A stretch of DNA of 64,000 bases from Varanus komodoensis (taxonomy: Eukaryota > Chordata > Lepidosauria > Squamata > Varanidae), in NCBI RefSeq assembly GCF_004798865.1, contig NW_025336348.1, forward strand, positions 1,889,527 to 1,953,526. Direction: 5' to 3'. Of this stretch, positions 46,246 through 58,280 are shown in pieces (position 1 is the stretch's first letter; each line of letters opens with the position of its first letter). The notes under the pieces were generated by a model. The model was not told the origin of the DNA and ran no database searches. It saw only the letters and a program-made list of their open reading frames with translations. The position numbers were made by a program, and so were the translations under genes.

Positions 46246-48600
46246 TAAAATGGCGAGGAGGCGAACAGTAGTTTTCGTGAAAGAGGCAAAAAGGGTGGGG
46301 TATCAATGTAGAGTTATAAATGCAATAGGAATGTGCTGTGGAAAATCACATCTATCCATAAAGGCAGGCAGAGTTCATTGTGCGGCTCGTTGCCTAACCT
46401 CTGCAGAGGTGGCCCTTGAGCACTAGGGTTGCGTTCCTGCCATTGTCTGTCTTCTTTTCCTGCCACCTTTCATGCAGCCTCCAGGCTGCCCAACACCGTT
46501 CAACGGGAATCCCCCCGGATATTTGCAAGCACGAAGCTGGGCAGCCCAAGAGCACCTTTCTGATTCTCAGATGTAATCAGCTCCTCTTGTCATTACCAGC
46601 CTGCGATTGGTGGCCCTTTTGGGGGAGACCTTCCGAGCGGAGATGGTATCATCATCATCCGTCATGCCTCGAGGAGGTGGCGCTTGACAGTTCTATTTCG
46701 CTGCTCATTATCCGGCTGCACCAGTGTCGCTCAACGTGACTTGTGTCTGCCCGTGGAAGCCCAAATTAGTTCTGCCAGCGGGAGTTGCGAGATGTGAAAC
46801 TGGGCCTTGTGCTTTTGCAGCCCCACTCTTCCAACCCCTGAGCAGGTGGGATAGGTTGCCTGGGCATCAAGCAAGAGGGTCCACAGGACAAATGGACCAG
46901 CCGGCAACCATAGCCTGAAAAGTGTCAACCTTTCAAGAAAAATCAAATCCCCTTGGTTTGTTTCTATCTTTCTCTTTTCCGAGGGGTTGCATATATTTAT
47001 CTGTAAAGCAGAAAGCTTTGAAAGGTGATGCCAACCACCTAAGGTGTCTATAAATAATTCAGAAATAATTATGTTCATGTAGACTCAATAGCTGATACCC
47101 TCAAGGTCATTGACAACAGTTCATAAAGCGAAAAGTACCATAAAGCCCCATACAAATGGTTTAAAATGCAAAAATTTTAAAAAGAAAGCAGCTAAAACAA
47201 ACTTTGATGCAGAGTCGACCCGAAAAACATCTGGGATAAATGATCCTCTCGCAGTCTTAAATATCCCTGTATGCCTTTTAGTGCTCTAGCTTTGTGCTAG
47301 AAAACATCAGAAGGACTTAAGCAGCTGAGGTAGATGAAGGCGATGGAGCCATGTTGGGATCAACACAGGGACCGATTTATTTAGGGCGCAACTGCGCAGA
47401 AAGCTGTGGGGCTTCCTTTTGTCTAAACATGCATGAGGTTGTGTTGGAGGTGAGAAGAGCAGTTGCTCTTGGTGCACCTCCCCAGGTCATGTGATCAGGA
47501 CTCGGAGGAGGAGGAGGAGGAGGAGGAGGAGGAGGAGGAGGGCAGGGAGCTTGGAAAGTGGGCCAGTTCCAACACAGTGATAAGAGGAGTTGCTTATCTC
47601 AAGGTCAGGCCCTCAGGTGCTCAGGAAGCCTCTGAGAATATCCAAGAGGAGCTTGAAACGGGAGTTTCTCAGACACAGACAAGGTGGATACAGCTGTCTA
47701 CAGTGATGTGACACTGGAAAAAGTCAGCTCAATTAGAGGATCAGCGTGTACAGAGAAGGGACGCTCCTTTCCAAAAGGCTCCTCCTGAAAGGATGGGGCC
47801 CAAACTTACTCATAAGGAGAGTTCCTAGAAGTTAAGGCTAGATGGGGTTCATTGAACCACTCTGTGCATGCTCAGAGATTCCTACTGGGTGACTGTGCTT
47901 CTGGAAAATGCTTTGGTCAGTAAAGAACTGTTTGAAAGAGAGGTCTGTGGCTTGGAATGTGCAAAGGGAGGAAATCCAGCTCACGATAGATTGTACCTTT
48001 AAAGCATTTATATTTTGTTCTTCAGGCAAAAAGGCTCCAGGAATGGTTTAAATGAATAATTAAACAATCAAAAAAGACATGACAAGACAAATCAAAAAGG
48101 ATGAGGCAAGGGAAGGGGGGAAACTTAGGGGGTCTTTCAGCCAAGCCCTGCAATGGCCCTGCTTCCCCTCTTGTCTTCCTCAGCACAACCTAGGCTGGGT
48201 TGGAAAGGATTAAAATTTACTTAACGTACCAACGAGGTGCAGGGGAGGGTCCAACCTCTATGCATAGACCAATAAGGAAAAGGCAAGCAATATAGGCTGG
48301 CAGTGATTAGCCCTGGGACTGAATTTCAGGTGTAGTCGCTGGTGGGATATGTGCCGACACTGAGCAAAGAGGATGGAAATAATGTGGGAGCCATCAGGTA
48401 GAGCCCGGTAAAAATAACCCCATAGGGTTGTTCATGTTGTGTGACCCCAGGCAGAGCTGCTCCCCTGGTTTACCTAGAATGCCAATTCATGGGCTGCTTC
48501 ACTCATGAAGCGATGGGGTCATGAGCAAGGCAGCGACTTACTGCTTGCTCATCACTCCTGCTTCCAGACATCTTTAAGGAGCAACCCAGGAACTCCTTCC
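46246..48600. other. intergenic, with (GGA)n run and a possible conserved element
   Basis: No gene. A (GGA)n run lies at 47503-47540. The block 46440-46850 is non-repetitive, CpG-bearing and compositionally unlike its surroundings; it could be a conserved regulatory element, but this is inference. Confidence 0.3.
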
Positions 48601-48603
48601 TTC

Positions 48604-48770
48604 CTAGGTTATTTGATGTGACATCTGAACCCGGGGATCTGGATAGTTGTTGGGTGGGACAGTTCAGAGTTGAACCAAACGACAAATCACAGTGATAGTT
48701 GGATTAAACTAAGGGTTGTTTAACTGCAAACAACCCAACTGCTCAGTTTGGGTGTCACATCAAACAACCC
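48604..48770. mobile_element. fold-back repeat, possible MITE
   Basis: The left arm GTTATTTGATGTGACATCTG and the right arm containing GTGTCACATCAAACAAC are inverted relative to each other, and the interior is also rich in GTTGTTT/AAACAAC. Exact ends not fixed. Confidence 0.5.
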
Positions 48771-50030
48771 AATAATGGGCATGTCTTCATTCTTGATTAA
48801 ATCTGATGCAAGATGAAAGGTGCCAGCCGAAGGAATCATTGCACTCATTTTCCTCACTTGCAGCCCCAACAGCCCATGGTTTAAACAACTCATGGGCCGT
48901 TTCCTACGTAGTATCATCAGCATCCTTATTATCCTCTTCTCTCAACTTTTTCCTTTTGACTCTTATGCCTCATGATTGTGAGGCATTTTTATAAAACATT
49001 GTCCACCTGGAGTACTTTGTGAGAAAGACTGCATAGGAAAGCAGTAAACAGCAAACTTGGGCAAAAGAGGACAGAACCGGAGCCATGGAAGCAAATGAGC
49101 TGCCATCTAACTGTACAATACTTCTTCCCAAGTCTTGGATAGTCTAGAGAAAATGAATCCAGGTGTTTGGATTTGCCCTTCCCTACCTTGGATGATTCAC
49201 TTGTACCAGAAACTCCACTGCAGCTAATCATCAAAAGCTGGACTGCTCTGACTTGATCCAGAGTTTTGGAGGCATACGTGAAGGTCTTTTTCTTGATAAC
49301 ATGTAGCTATCAAAAGGGGTTTCCTGTAATGTTGCATGATTCATATGAAAAGGTCAGCTTGCTGTTCACTTTGTGAAGGAAAATGCAAAAATTCAATGAT
49401 ATGGGCCTTCACCACCTTGAATTAAAATCTCTTTTGGCAGGAAGACAATAGCCTTAAGAATTCCATGCTTCTTCATTCTCTCCTGGAAATATGACCTTAT
49501 GGGAATGTCAGCTTCTTTTTCCAACTCCAAGATTAATTGCAGTGCGTGTGTGTCTTTAAGCATCTTTAAAGAGAAAGTCTGGTTTCAGCATATTTGTTAA
49601 GCATAGTTTATCCATCCCAAAAGTCTGAGAGGGAAAGAAAAGACATAAAGTCTTTCTTGTTTCAAATACACAGTAGTATTGGAAGCAAAGACTGAACACT
49701 TTTCCCCTCTGCTTTTCCAAGGCTGCTTCGTCCATTTTCTTTGTGGGAGGAAATGATGTATACTTTTTCCAGTTTTCCTTCTTTCTCTGCCTTTCTGTAT
49801 ATTCTTCCATACAAGCACAAAGCGGCAGTGTGATATAGCAAAATGGTGAATCCACACAGGTATTACCTAGCCTTTTATCCCAACATAAGGGAATAATAGC
49901 TCATGATCCTACGAAAAGCCACGGAAATGGATGCGAAACAGAGCAGCCCTGGACATGTTGTAAACTGCTGTGAATGAAGGACTACAAACTCACAATAAAT
50001 GCCTCATCTGGAGGAGCTCTGGGATCGGAT
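48771..50030. other. intergenic, nothing recognised
   Basis: No supported gene or repeat. Confidence 0.3.
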
Positions 50031-50051
50031 TGCACTATAACCCATGTGCTT

Positions 50052-50088
50052 GGCTGACTAGGGACTGAGTGTGGGTCCCTAGTCAGCC
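50052..50088. repeat. perfect 14-bp stem inverted repeat
   Basis: GGCTGACTAGGGAC and its exact reverse complement GTCCCTAGTCAGCC are separated by 9 bases. A second perfect inverted pair built on AACCATGGG lies at about 50168-50192. Both fall in a GTTGTT/AACAAC-rich block like that at 48604. Confidence 0.85.
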
Positions 50089-50460
50089 ATGAGTTGTTGT
50101 CGAAATGTGGACTGTTGTGTTGCCTGAACACAGCTGTGCTAACAAGACATGGCTTGTTAAACATGAACAAACCATGGGAGAGCCCATGGTTTGCTGTTGG
50201 GTTGTTTGCCATGGTCCGTCATCTCAATAATTAGCACCACAACAATAAAGGAATAACAGCACCCGACTAAAGTGACCAGCTTGCACACCAGAGGCCTGCT
50301 TGGATAGAAGCATCTTCGGTTGCAGGCAAAGGACAAGCCAGAAGGAGCCAACTTGGCTGCCCTTTGCAGGGAGTTCCAGAGTCTGGGGGAGCCACTGAAG
50401 AAGCCTTCTCTTTCCTCCCTGCCAGACATACAACCTTTGATGGTGGTGCTACCAAGTGAA

Positions 50461-51138
50461 GGACCTCCTAAAATCTTTTTTTTAATCAAGTTTTATTATT
50501 TTCTCTATAGATCCAAAAACTGAAACAACAATTATTCAGAACATTGGGCATACTGGGTCGACCTCTCACTCTTTTTTTTTCTTTTTTAACATTCAACAAC
50601 CATATTCAGTTCTACGCATAGTCCCGTTTCTCTAACCAATGATAGAAAATATTCCACGTTTGATAAAAGTATGTATCTTCCTTCTCCTTCAAAGACAAAG
50701 TCAATCTGTCCATCTCCGTGCAATCCAAAATCTTTTAAACAATCAGTTAAGTAGGTGGCTCTTTGCTTCTCTAATGTTGGGCAAATGCAATCCTCGCCAT
50801 GGTAATTATATGTAAAGTCAAATATATAGCTTGCTTATGGATGTCATCAGGAATAATACCTAATAAAAAGACTTCAGGTTTAAATGTTAATGGTCTGTGT
50901 AGCATTTCCTCAAGCCATTTGTGTATTTTGACCCATTATTTTTTGCCTTAACACAAGTCCACCACAAATGATAGAAAGTTCCAGGTTTGTGTTTACATTT
51001 CCAACATCTATCTGACATATTTGGAAACATTTTTGCTAATCTGTTTGGCAATAAATACCATCTGTAAAACATTTTATGAAGGGTTTCTTTATATGAAATT
51101 GCTAGGGTTATCTTAATATTTGGACCTCCTAAAATCTT
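50461..51138 (-). mobile_element. L1 LINE, 5'-truncated, with 17-bp target duplications (minus strand)
   Basis: GGACCTCCTAAAATCTT occurs at 50461-50477 and 51122-51138. The element between reads on the minus strand KETLHKMFYRWYLLPNRL, CWKCKHKPGTFYHLWWTC, the ORF2 C-terminus with its CxxC..H..C motif, then a 3' UTR and A-rich tail (T-rich at 50478). Truncated, so dead. Perfect duplications mark a young insertion. Confidence 0.93.
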
Positions 51139-53290
51139 AAGACAGGCAGGCTTATATTGGAGAAGACTGGTCGAAAGGGTTATTGTGAGCATAAATAAGG
51201 AGGTCTGTGCTCTGATCTGTCCTCACCAAAATCTCATGCGGTAAGGAAGAAAGGAGACCAGAGTCCCAGCACCTCTGATGGCTTCAAGTGCATGGATAGG
51301 TTGGGCAAAGCACGGAGCTGGAGTGAGGCCTTATGAGTTGGTGCATCTGTATCCTCCCAAGCTGTACAGACACTGTGCCTGAGAAGCAGGACTCCTTAAA
51401 AAGGACAACGCTGGCCTGAAGGAAGCCTTCTTCTGCTGTGTGGCTTCCTGTCTGGCATGCTTCCTGTGGCCTTAGGCCAGTGTGGTGGGGTGGGACGGCT
51501 GCAGGATGAACTGGGCTTGGCTGAAGGCACACACGAGGGTGCTGCTGGCCCAGGTTCCACGGGGCTGTAACCTTCAGCTTTGGGCTCCACATCAGGAAGC
51601 AGGCTCTGTTCTCGGGGTGAAGAACAGCATCCCCAGATCGGGTGAGCTCATCTTCCTTCGCCAAGTCGCCAAGTCGCCAAGTCATGGCTGTCATCTGAGC
51701 CTGGTGCAATAAAAGAATTGAGATCCTCAGCTACTGGGCGGTATAAAAATGAGGCAAGAAATAATTAAATATTGTAAGACTACAGTTCAAAATAAAGGAA
51801 GCATAATTAAAAGCAATCAAGGTAGTCACACCTACAAGAGCTGATGGGGCATTGTTTGTAAAAAGCGCCCTCATGTTAAAAGGTCTTCAAAGCCTGCTGT
51901 TTTTATTCTTTTACTATCGTGTTTTTTTGAAACTGGGTTTTTAGTGCATTTGTTCTAGGAGGGTTTTAATTATGGGTAACTGTGTTTTATTTTAACTGTT
52001 GCCTCTTATTTTTCTGCATGTGATTTGCTGTTGAATGGCAGGAGTATAAAGCAAGTAAATACATTATTGAGCCATCACCAGAAGACTCTGTCCTTGAAAG
52101 CCATCAGTCTGGGTTCTTATGGTCATGTCGTTCAGTTGATATAATGTTGAACCAGTGTGTGACAAATGCCAGTTAAACTATAGATTCAGACAGCCTTTAA
52201 CGACCAGTCTCAGTTCCCTCAGTAGAATCACCTTGATAATGCAGGAATCTGCTGACCTGTTGAATCTCCAGAAAAGATATCCGTACATTTTATGTTCCAT
52301 GGGTTCTTTAAATGAGGTTGTGACTTTCTGTTTCACTTCTGTGTCTAACTAGCAATTTCAGTGATTTTTTTAAGAGGAAAGATAACATGACATTAAAATG
52401 TGAAAGCAAAAGAGAACACCATTTCATCTTGTATGCCTGTGTTATCCTACTGTACCACAGTGCCACCTAGAGGTTATACAATAAAAAGCAAAGGGTTTCC
52501 AGAGGTTTCTGTATAGAGGCTTTAATGCAGCATTTCCAGTCCAGTATGAACTGCCATACCTGTTTCCTCCTGTGCCAAACTTCCATATTATTTTGTCCTT
52601 CCTTTAGTAAGGAAGCAATGCCAATTAATTTCTTGCATTTTTCTTCTGGTTCAGTATGTTCTCTGTTAAAATGTGCCATGAATACTGAATCTAAAAGGTT
52701 ATGTTGCTTAAATCAATTTTATTCCGTAAAGAAATGCCATGATAAACGGATGTCATCTCTCTCAAGGAATTGGTCACAGTGACCGTAGTCCATTATCCTT
52801 TTCTGTCATTTAAGGCCTGGTTGGTCCATTAAAGACTTGCTACCTCTAGCCAACAGAATACAAGTCCAGAATGTACCAGAGATGTGTGAAGTTTCCATGC
52901 ATTTAAAAGATGAACTGCATTCAGCATGCCAGATCAAGAGTCTGAAGAAGATGCTCATTACATGAGTAATGGGTTACATCATGTGATGAGTAGAGGCATA
53001 TGGTACAAGCAAACCAACTTGTGTAATTCACTTCATTGAAGCCCCTGGTTCCTCAAAGTAAAGAATCTTATTATCCCCAGGAATTGTATAAAACAAAGTG
53101 AGACCAATGCTTCGAAACTTATTGCTGGTCAGATCATAATTTGTATTGATCTATGGCCAGCAATAGCCATTTCTGGAATTTCAGTACATTAGTATTCCAC
53201 TGAGATAGGCTTGTATGTACAGGAGTGAATTTACAATAATACAGATTACTCAGAGATGTGCTCTTATTGATGTTTTTTCTAAAATAAATT
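51139..53290. other. intergenic, with possible LINE tail
   Basis: From about 51720 to 52060 the sequence (CGGTATAAAAATGAGGCAAG and a T-rich stretch) looks like LINE 3' tail material. Three adjacent copies of GCCAAGTC occur at about 51660-51683. No gene. Confidence 0.3.
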
Positions 53291-53296
53291 GAGTTG

Positions 53297-53340
<44 letters not shown>
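53297..53340 (+). repeat. (GA)n microsatellite
   Basis: About 22 GA units, followed by GTAGGACTTGGGAGATCTGG, a fragment of the tRNA-headed SINE. Confidence 0.95.
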
Positions 53341-53343
<3 letters not shown>

Positions 53344-53829
53344 ATGGTCAGAGAGTAGGACTTGGGAGATCTGGACTGCAGAGCAGAGTGAAAATGTGAT
53401 AACTGTAGACATACACCGATAGGAGGGTTGGCTGCATGCAGTTCCCAGGTGGTCCCTCCCAGCTCAGGCCAGCCCCAGAACTGCTTAGCTTGATATGGCC
53501 CTCTTAGAGGGCTTTCACCAATCCCATTGCCTGGCCCTTCAATGGCAGGAGCCACCCTGAGGGTGGAACCCCAGAGTTACTGAAAGGAAATGGTTTTGGG
53601 AAGAAGTCCCTAGTCTGGGTTCAACAGTCACTATACTCAGAGGCTCATTCTCCAGCTTACTAGAGGACTTTGAGTTACTTTGTCTTGTAGCTGTGGAGTG
53701 CCAATAGGCATCTGTTTTGCAAAGACACTCTGGTGTTTGCAGCATGGTGTGGAGAAAGTGGATGGGGAGACATTTTTCTCCCTTTCTCGTAATACTAGAA
53801 CCCGGGCTCTCCCATGAAGCTGATCAGCA

Positions 53830-54160
53830 TGAGATTCGGGACCGATGAAAGGGGACGTGTTACTTAACCATGGGGCTCAATTCCACGAGATGCAATGATG
53901 GCCATCCATCTGGACAGGACAACTTGAAAAGGGGCTTGGATAAATTCATGGAGGAGAATCCCATCAGCTGCTACTGGTCCTGATGACTCTATGCTACCCA
54001 CCCTGACAGAGGCAGTACCTGAGTAGCTGGAGAATATGGGAAGAAAGATGCTGTTGCACTTCTGTCCCACCGGTGGGCTTCCTCTGGCCAGCTGGTTGGC
54101 CACCATGTGGACACAGTGCTTGACTTGGTCTGAGCTTGCAGGGCTCTTCTTGTTGTTTCA
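53830..54160 (-). repeat. interspersed repeat, family A (longest minus copy)
   Basis: Reversed order of the family: TTGAAAAGGGGCTTGGATAA, GCTACTGGTCCTGATGACTC, TGGTTGGCCACCATGTGGAC and GCAGGGCTCTTCTTG. It defines a unit of at least 330 bases. Confidence 0.65.
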
Positions 54161-57100
54161 CACATTACCTTAAATCTCCTACTGCTGGGAGTGCATTCTT
54201 AGGAGGCATGGTCCTCTGCAGAGCTTTGGAGGGAGGCATTGGGTTAACCCCACCAGCTGCATTTGACTCGTGGGCCAGTAGTTCAACACCGCTGCTGTAG
54301 AAGATGTTATGGCTAGAAGGGCTGGTGTGTGTGGCTGTTTTTAGGTGCTGGTCAGAGCCTTCCCTGAGCAGGGCTATCCTTGACAGCCCTGCTCAGCTCT
54401 TGTAAGCTTTATGGAATCAACACATCTCCCAGTTGGCCTCTTCTTTTGCTTTCAACTTTCCCTAGCACTGCTTTTCTATTATTCTACACTGTGACTAGGT
54501 AGAATCAGTCGGGCTTTTGAGCTCTTTCCTTAAGGGAACCTATGTTGTCTCCCATCTGTGAGTAAAGACTGATGCCCTTCTAGCCAGCCAGTGGAAAAGT
54601 AAGAGAGCTGAGCTGGAAGAGGTAAACAAGAGATCTGCAACTTTCCATCTGCAAACAAAGCCAAACTCGAACTTCTGCTAAAGATGCCATAAATAGGGAG
54701 TAGTTACAGCTGACGACCATTATACTAAAAATAGAGGGTAGAACCCGTTTCGCCCTTCTTTGACGTTGGTAGTCTGCTCTGTACCATCAAATTATACCGA
54801 CTTTTTAAAAAATGCGGTGTATAGCTATCTTTCTTTCCCACACCTTAAAACTGCAATTCCAGTGATGAAAATGCAGGGGGAGGAAAGCGAGGAGGATTCA
54901 TGAAGCATTTCATCTTGACGAGGAGGTGATTTTGTCTCTTAGTAATTCACAAGCACAGCATTAGTCAGACCTGCCCAATCTCGCTGCTCCTTAGGCAACA
55001 AGAAGGCCACAGAAATAAATCTAACGTAATAGAGGCAGTGGCACATTTATAGGCCGTTCTTGCTCTGACTGGAATCTCCTTGCTGACATTGGATGACAGC
55101 AAACTGGGATGACTCAATCTGCCATTCTCAAATTAAGCACTTGCTTTCTTCCTTCTGAACATGGGCCCATAGACTGTGCCGGATGGGGAGACAGGGAGAC
55201 AGGGCTGCATTTCTGTAACGGGGCTGCTCAGATTCATTTGCTTCTTTCCCAGAAGCAAACATGGTTTCGCAGAAGCAAACATGGTTTGGTCAAAGTGCAA
55301 CACAGGGCTGCGCTAGATGCTGGGCTGGGTCTGATCCAGCAGGAGTCTCCGGATGTTCCTATGGCAAAAGCAAGTCAGAATTTTCTACCTGTTCCACCAG
55401 CCTCAAAGTGGCTTTGTGGGGTTTGTTTTTCTTTCTGCTACTGCCTTTGATGAGAGGGCATCCTGAGAGCCAAAAGAAATGGGATGTAGAAGCTCTGCAG
55501 ATGGATTTCCCAGGATTTTGATTCCATATAAAAGAAGCAACAGAGACTCTAAATGAGTTAGGGCAACACTGCTGGAGATCACTAGATCACACTAGATCAT
55601 CACTAGATCACAGCTTAAAAATTAAGGTAGTGTTGCCCTGTTCCTGCCAGGAAGATCTGTTCCCGCCTTACCAAAAGCAGTCCTGTGATCCCAGGATGAG
55701 GAAGGTCCAGCGGCCAGGAGAGCCGTCCAGCAGCGAGTGCCGTAACAGCAGCACTGCTCTCTCAAGGGCCGGAGTCCAACTGGGCAGTTTTGCAGGAGAC
55801 GTCTTTGCCCCATCCCCGTCCTGGCTTGTCACTCAGACCCTAAGCATGCTTCCCTTGTTAAAGTAGGGCTCAAGATCTCTGGCATGCTCCCAAACAAGCA
55901 GTGTGCCTCCAAATCTGGACTTCTGTCTGGCTACACTGTATCATGAGCTCGGTCTTCCCTTCTTGCCCGGAAGCTTCAAAGCACCAGACAGTCAAACAGC
56001 CCTTTGCAGCCACAAGACAAAGTAACTCTCAAAGCCCTCTAGCAAGCTGGGAGATAAGCCTCTATGCACACCAAGAGAGACTGCTGCACCCAAGCTAGGG
56101 ACTTCTCCCTAAAGTAACTCTGGGCTCCAACCTCGGGGTTGGGGGGACCTCTGTTGAAGGAGAATGGCGCAAGCCCCCCACAACGGGGCAGCTCATCTCC
56201 TGATGGTGTCAGGACCAGCCAAGACAAGTGCTCTTCCTCTCCTCCAGTCCCTCCTGTCTCCTCCAAAGCATTCCCACCCTCCCGGCTGGCCTGGAAACCT
56301 GTGGGCAGTGACCCTGAGGGTACTTCCCAGGCCTGTGACTCAACTGGCTCTGCCGAAGCTCCCACCTCCGCTGTCACAAGGTCTCCTTCCTCAGAATCCT
56401 AGCCCTGCTGACCCTGGGATCCCCACCAAGAGTGGTGATAGACTCACTTTGGATGTTTCTAGGGGTAATCCTGGTGGGTCTGGAGCAGGCGGATGGGTCC
56501 AGCCCAGGTCCTTTTGTTCTTCCTCAAGGTGAGCATTGCCCTGGGTGGTGGTCTCATGAGGGCAGAAGCATCCTCTGACTTCTCCTGACCTTCGGACCGG
56601 CTAGGACCAGCAACAGGCTCCTGCTCCAAGGTCTCCTTCTCCTCCAGGGCTGTCCTGCCAGGAAGCAGGTGGGAGAGTACAGCTGGGAGATCCAGCTCCA
56701 AGGTCTGTTATGACCTTGATCCCCACTTATTTAATGGGCTCACCCAGGTAGTATAAGCGCTTGCCCTGTATTGTTTCGATTTGCCATGGGGGAGGGAGAA
56801 AAGGAACTCAAAGGCACCCAAGAACCAGAGCACTTTTGCAAATTCAGGCCAGAGAGTTGCCTAGCTGGGCCAAAAGGGACTGGCAGCAGGCTCTCCAAGT
56901 ATCAGGAAAGATCACCTGGCCTTACCTGGGACCTGCAGCAGGCAAAGCAGGTGCTGTACCATGGAGTCATGGCCCCTTCCACAATGACTGATCCCAGGTA
57001 AACTGGTCAGGAAGATATTTCTAGCTGAAGAGTCTAAGAAGGCAAGGAAGTCTACAAGTAAGCAATGAATAATACAGCCTGGGAGGTGACACTGTAAATA
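54161..57100. other. intergenic, no gene supported
   Basis: The block 54600-55060 is non-repetitive and could be conserved regulatory DNA. The GC-rich block 56100-57000 has overlapping frames on both strands, none recognised. A short family A piece lies at 55290-55350. Confidence 0.3.
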
Positions 57101-57101
57101 A

Positions 57102-57326
57102 GAGAGCCCGTGTGGTGCAGTGGTTAAGAGTGGGGGACTGGGACTCAAGCAGGCTGGGTTCTGCTCCCCACTCAGCCATGGGTGACTTTGGGCCAGTCAT
57201 AGACTCAGCCCAGCCTACCTCACAGGGTTCTTGTTATGGAGGGCAGGGCCTGTGCAGCAGGAGGAGAATGATGTAAGCTGCTTCGAGTTGCATCAAAGGT
57301 GGGGTATAAATCTAATAAATAAATAA
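57102..57326 (+). mobile_element. Sauria-type SINE (plus strand)
   Basis: Runs from GCCCGTGTGGTGCAGTGGTT through GGGTTCTGCTCCCCACTCAG and CTACCTCACAGGGTTCTTG to GAATGATGTAAGCTGCTTCG and a GGGGTATAAATCTAATAAAT tail. Confidence 0.9.
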
Positions 57327-57594
57327 TGGAAGACATAAAATGGACGGTCTTCAGACGCTAGTGAAAGGCTGTTGTAAGCCACCCAGAGACGACAGTAATG
57401 GACGGCATACAAATCTTTTAAATAAATAAATAAGTAAAATAAAGTCCATTTTCCCCAGAAAGGGACTTCCAGTGCCTTGGGGAAGCTACTGAGCTCCTCT
57501 CCACTTGGTGCATCCCTGGATGCCTTTCACGGCTCCTTAGGAAAAGCAAGTGGCCCTTCCTTGGGCATTCGAATAAGCAGGCAAACCCCTGGAT

Positions 57595-58280
57595 GACTGT
57601 GGCACAGTGGCTGCAGGGGTGGACTGGGACGTGGGAGAATCCAGTCCCCACTGGGCCATGAAGCTCACTGAGTGACTCTGGGCCAGTCACTGACCCTCCT
57701 TGCTGTTGTTTAGTCGCAAAGTCGTGTCCAACCCATCATGACCCCATGGACAACATTCCACCAAGCTTTCCTGTCCTCCACCATCCCCCGGAGCCCACCC
57801 AAGCCCACACCCACCGCTCCAGTGACTCCATCCAGCCACCTCATCCTCTGCTGTCCCTTCTTCTTTTGCCATCTATTGGTCCCAGCATCAGGCTCTTCTC
57901 CAGTGAGTCCTTCCTTCTCATCAGGTGGCCAAAGTATTTGAGTTTCACCTTCAGGATCTGGCCTTCTAAAGAGCCGTCAGGGTTGATCTCCTCTCGGACT
58001 GACCGGTTTGATCGCCTTGCGGTGAAGGGACTCGCAGGAGTCTCCTCCAGCACCGCAATTCAAAGGTCTCAATTCTTCGGCGCTCAGTCTTCCTCATGGT
58101 CCAGCTTTCACAGCCATACATTGCAACTGGGAAAACTGAACCTCAACCTACCCTAAGCTACCTCACAGCCTATGAGCTATGTCATAAGATCGTTGTGGGG
58201 TTAAAATGGAGAGAAAGGCCATGCAAGCTCCTCTGGCTTCCTTTGTGGAAGTAAAGTAGGCTAGAAATACAATACATACA
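57595..58280 (+). mobile_element. Sauria-type SINE split by a BovB insertion
   Basis: Left half 57595-57697 (GTGGCACAGTGGCTGCAG, CACTGGGCCATGAAGCTCAC, GGGCCAGTCACTGACC). Right half 58138-58280 (CTAAGCTACCTCACAGCC, GTTGTGGGGTTAAAATGGAG, GTAGGCTAGAAATACAATAC). The two halves together follow SINE order with the BovB element between. Confidence 0.75.
57698..58137 (-). mobile_element. BovB (RTE-clade) LINE 3' end (minus strand), nested in a SINE
   Basis: The minus strand reads VREEINPDGSLEGQILKVKL, then KYFGHLMRRKDSLEKSLM, and its 3' end TTTGCGACTAAACAACAGC is at the left. The upstream part includes the FTARRSNRSV pattern of BovB. 5'-truncated and inactive. Confidence 0.92.

Noticed and set aside
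56100-57000. GC-rich block with overlapping frames, considered as a retroelement fossil
   Set aside because: I found no terminal repeats and no recognisable protein motif on either strand, so I do not assign it.
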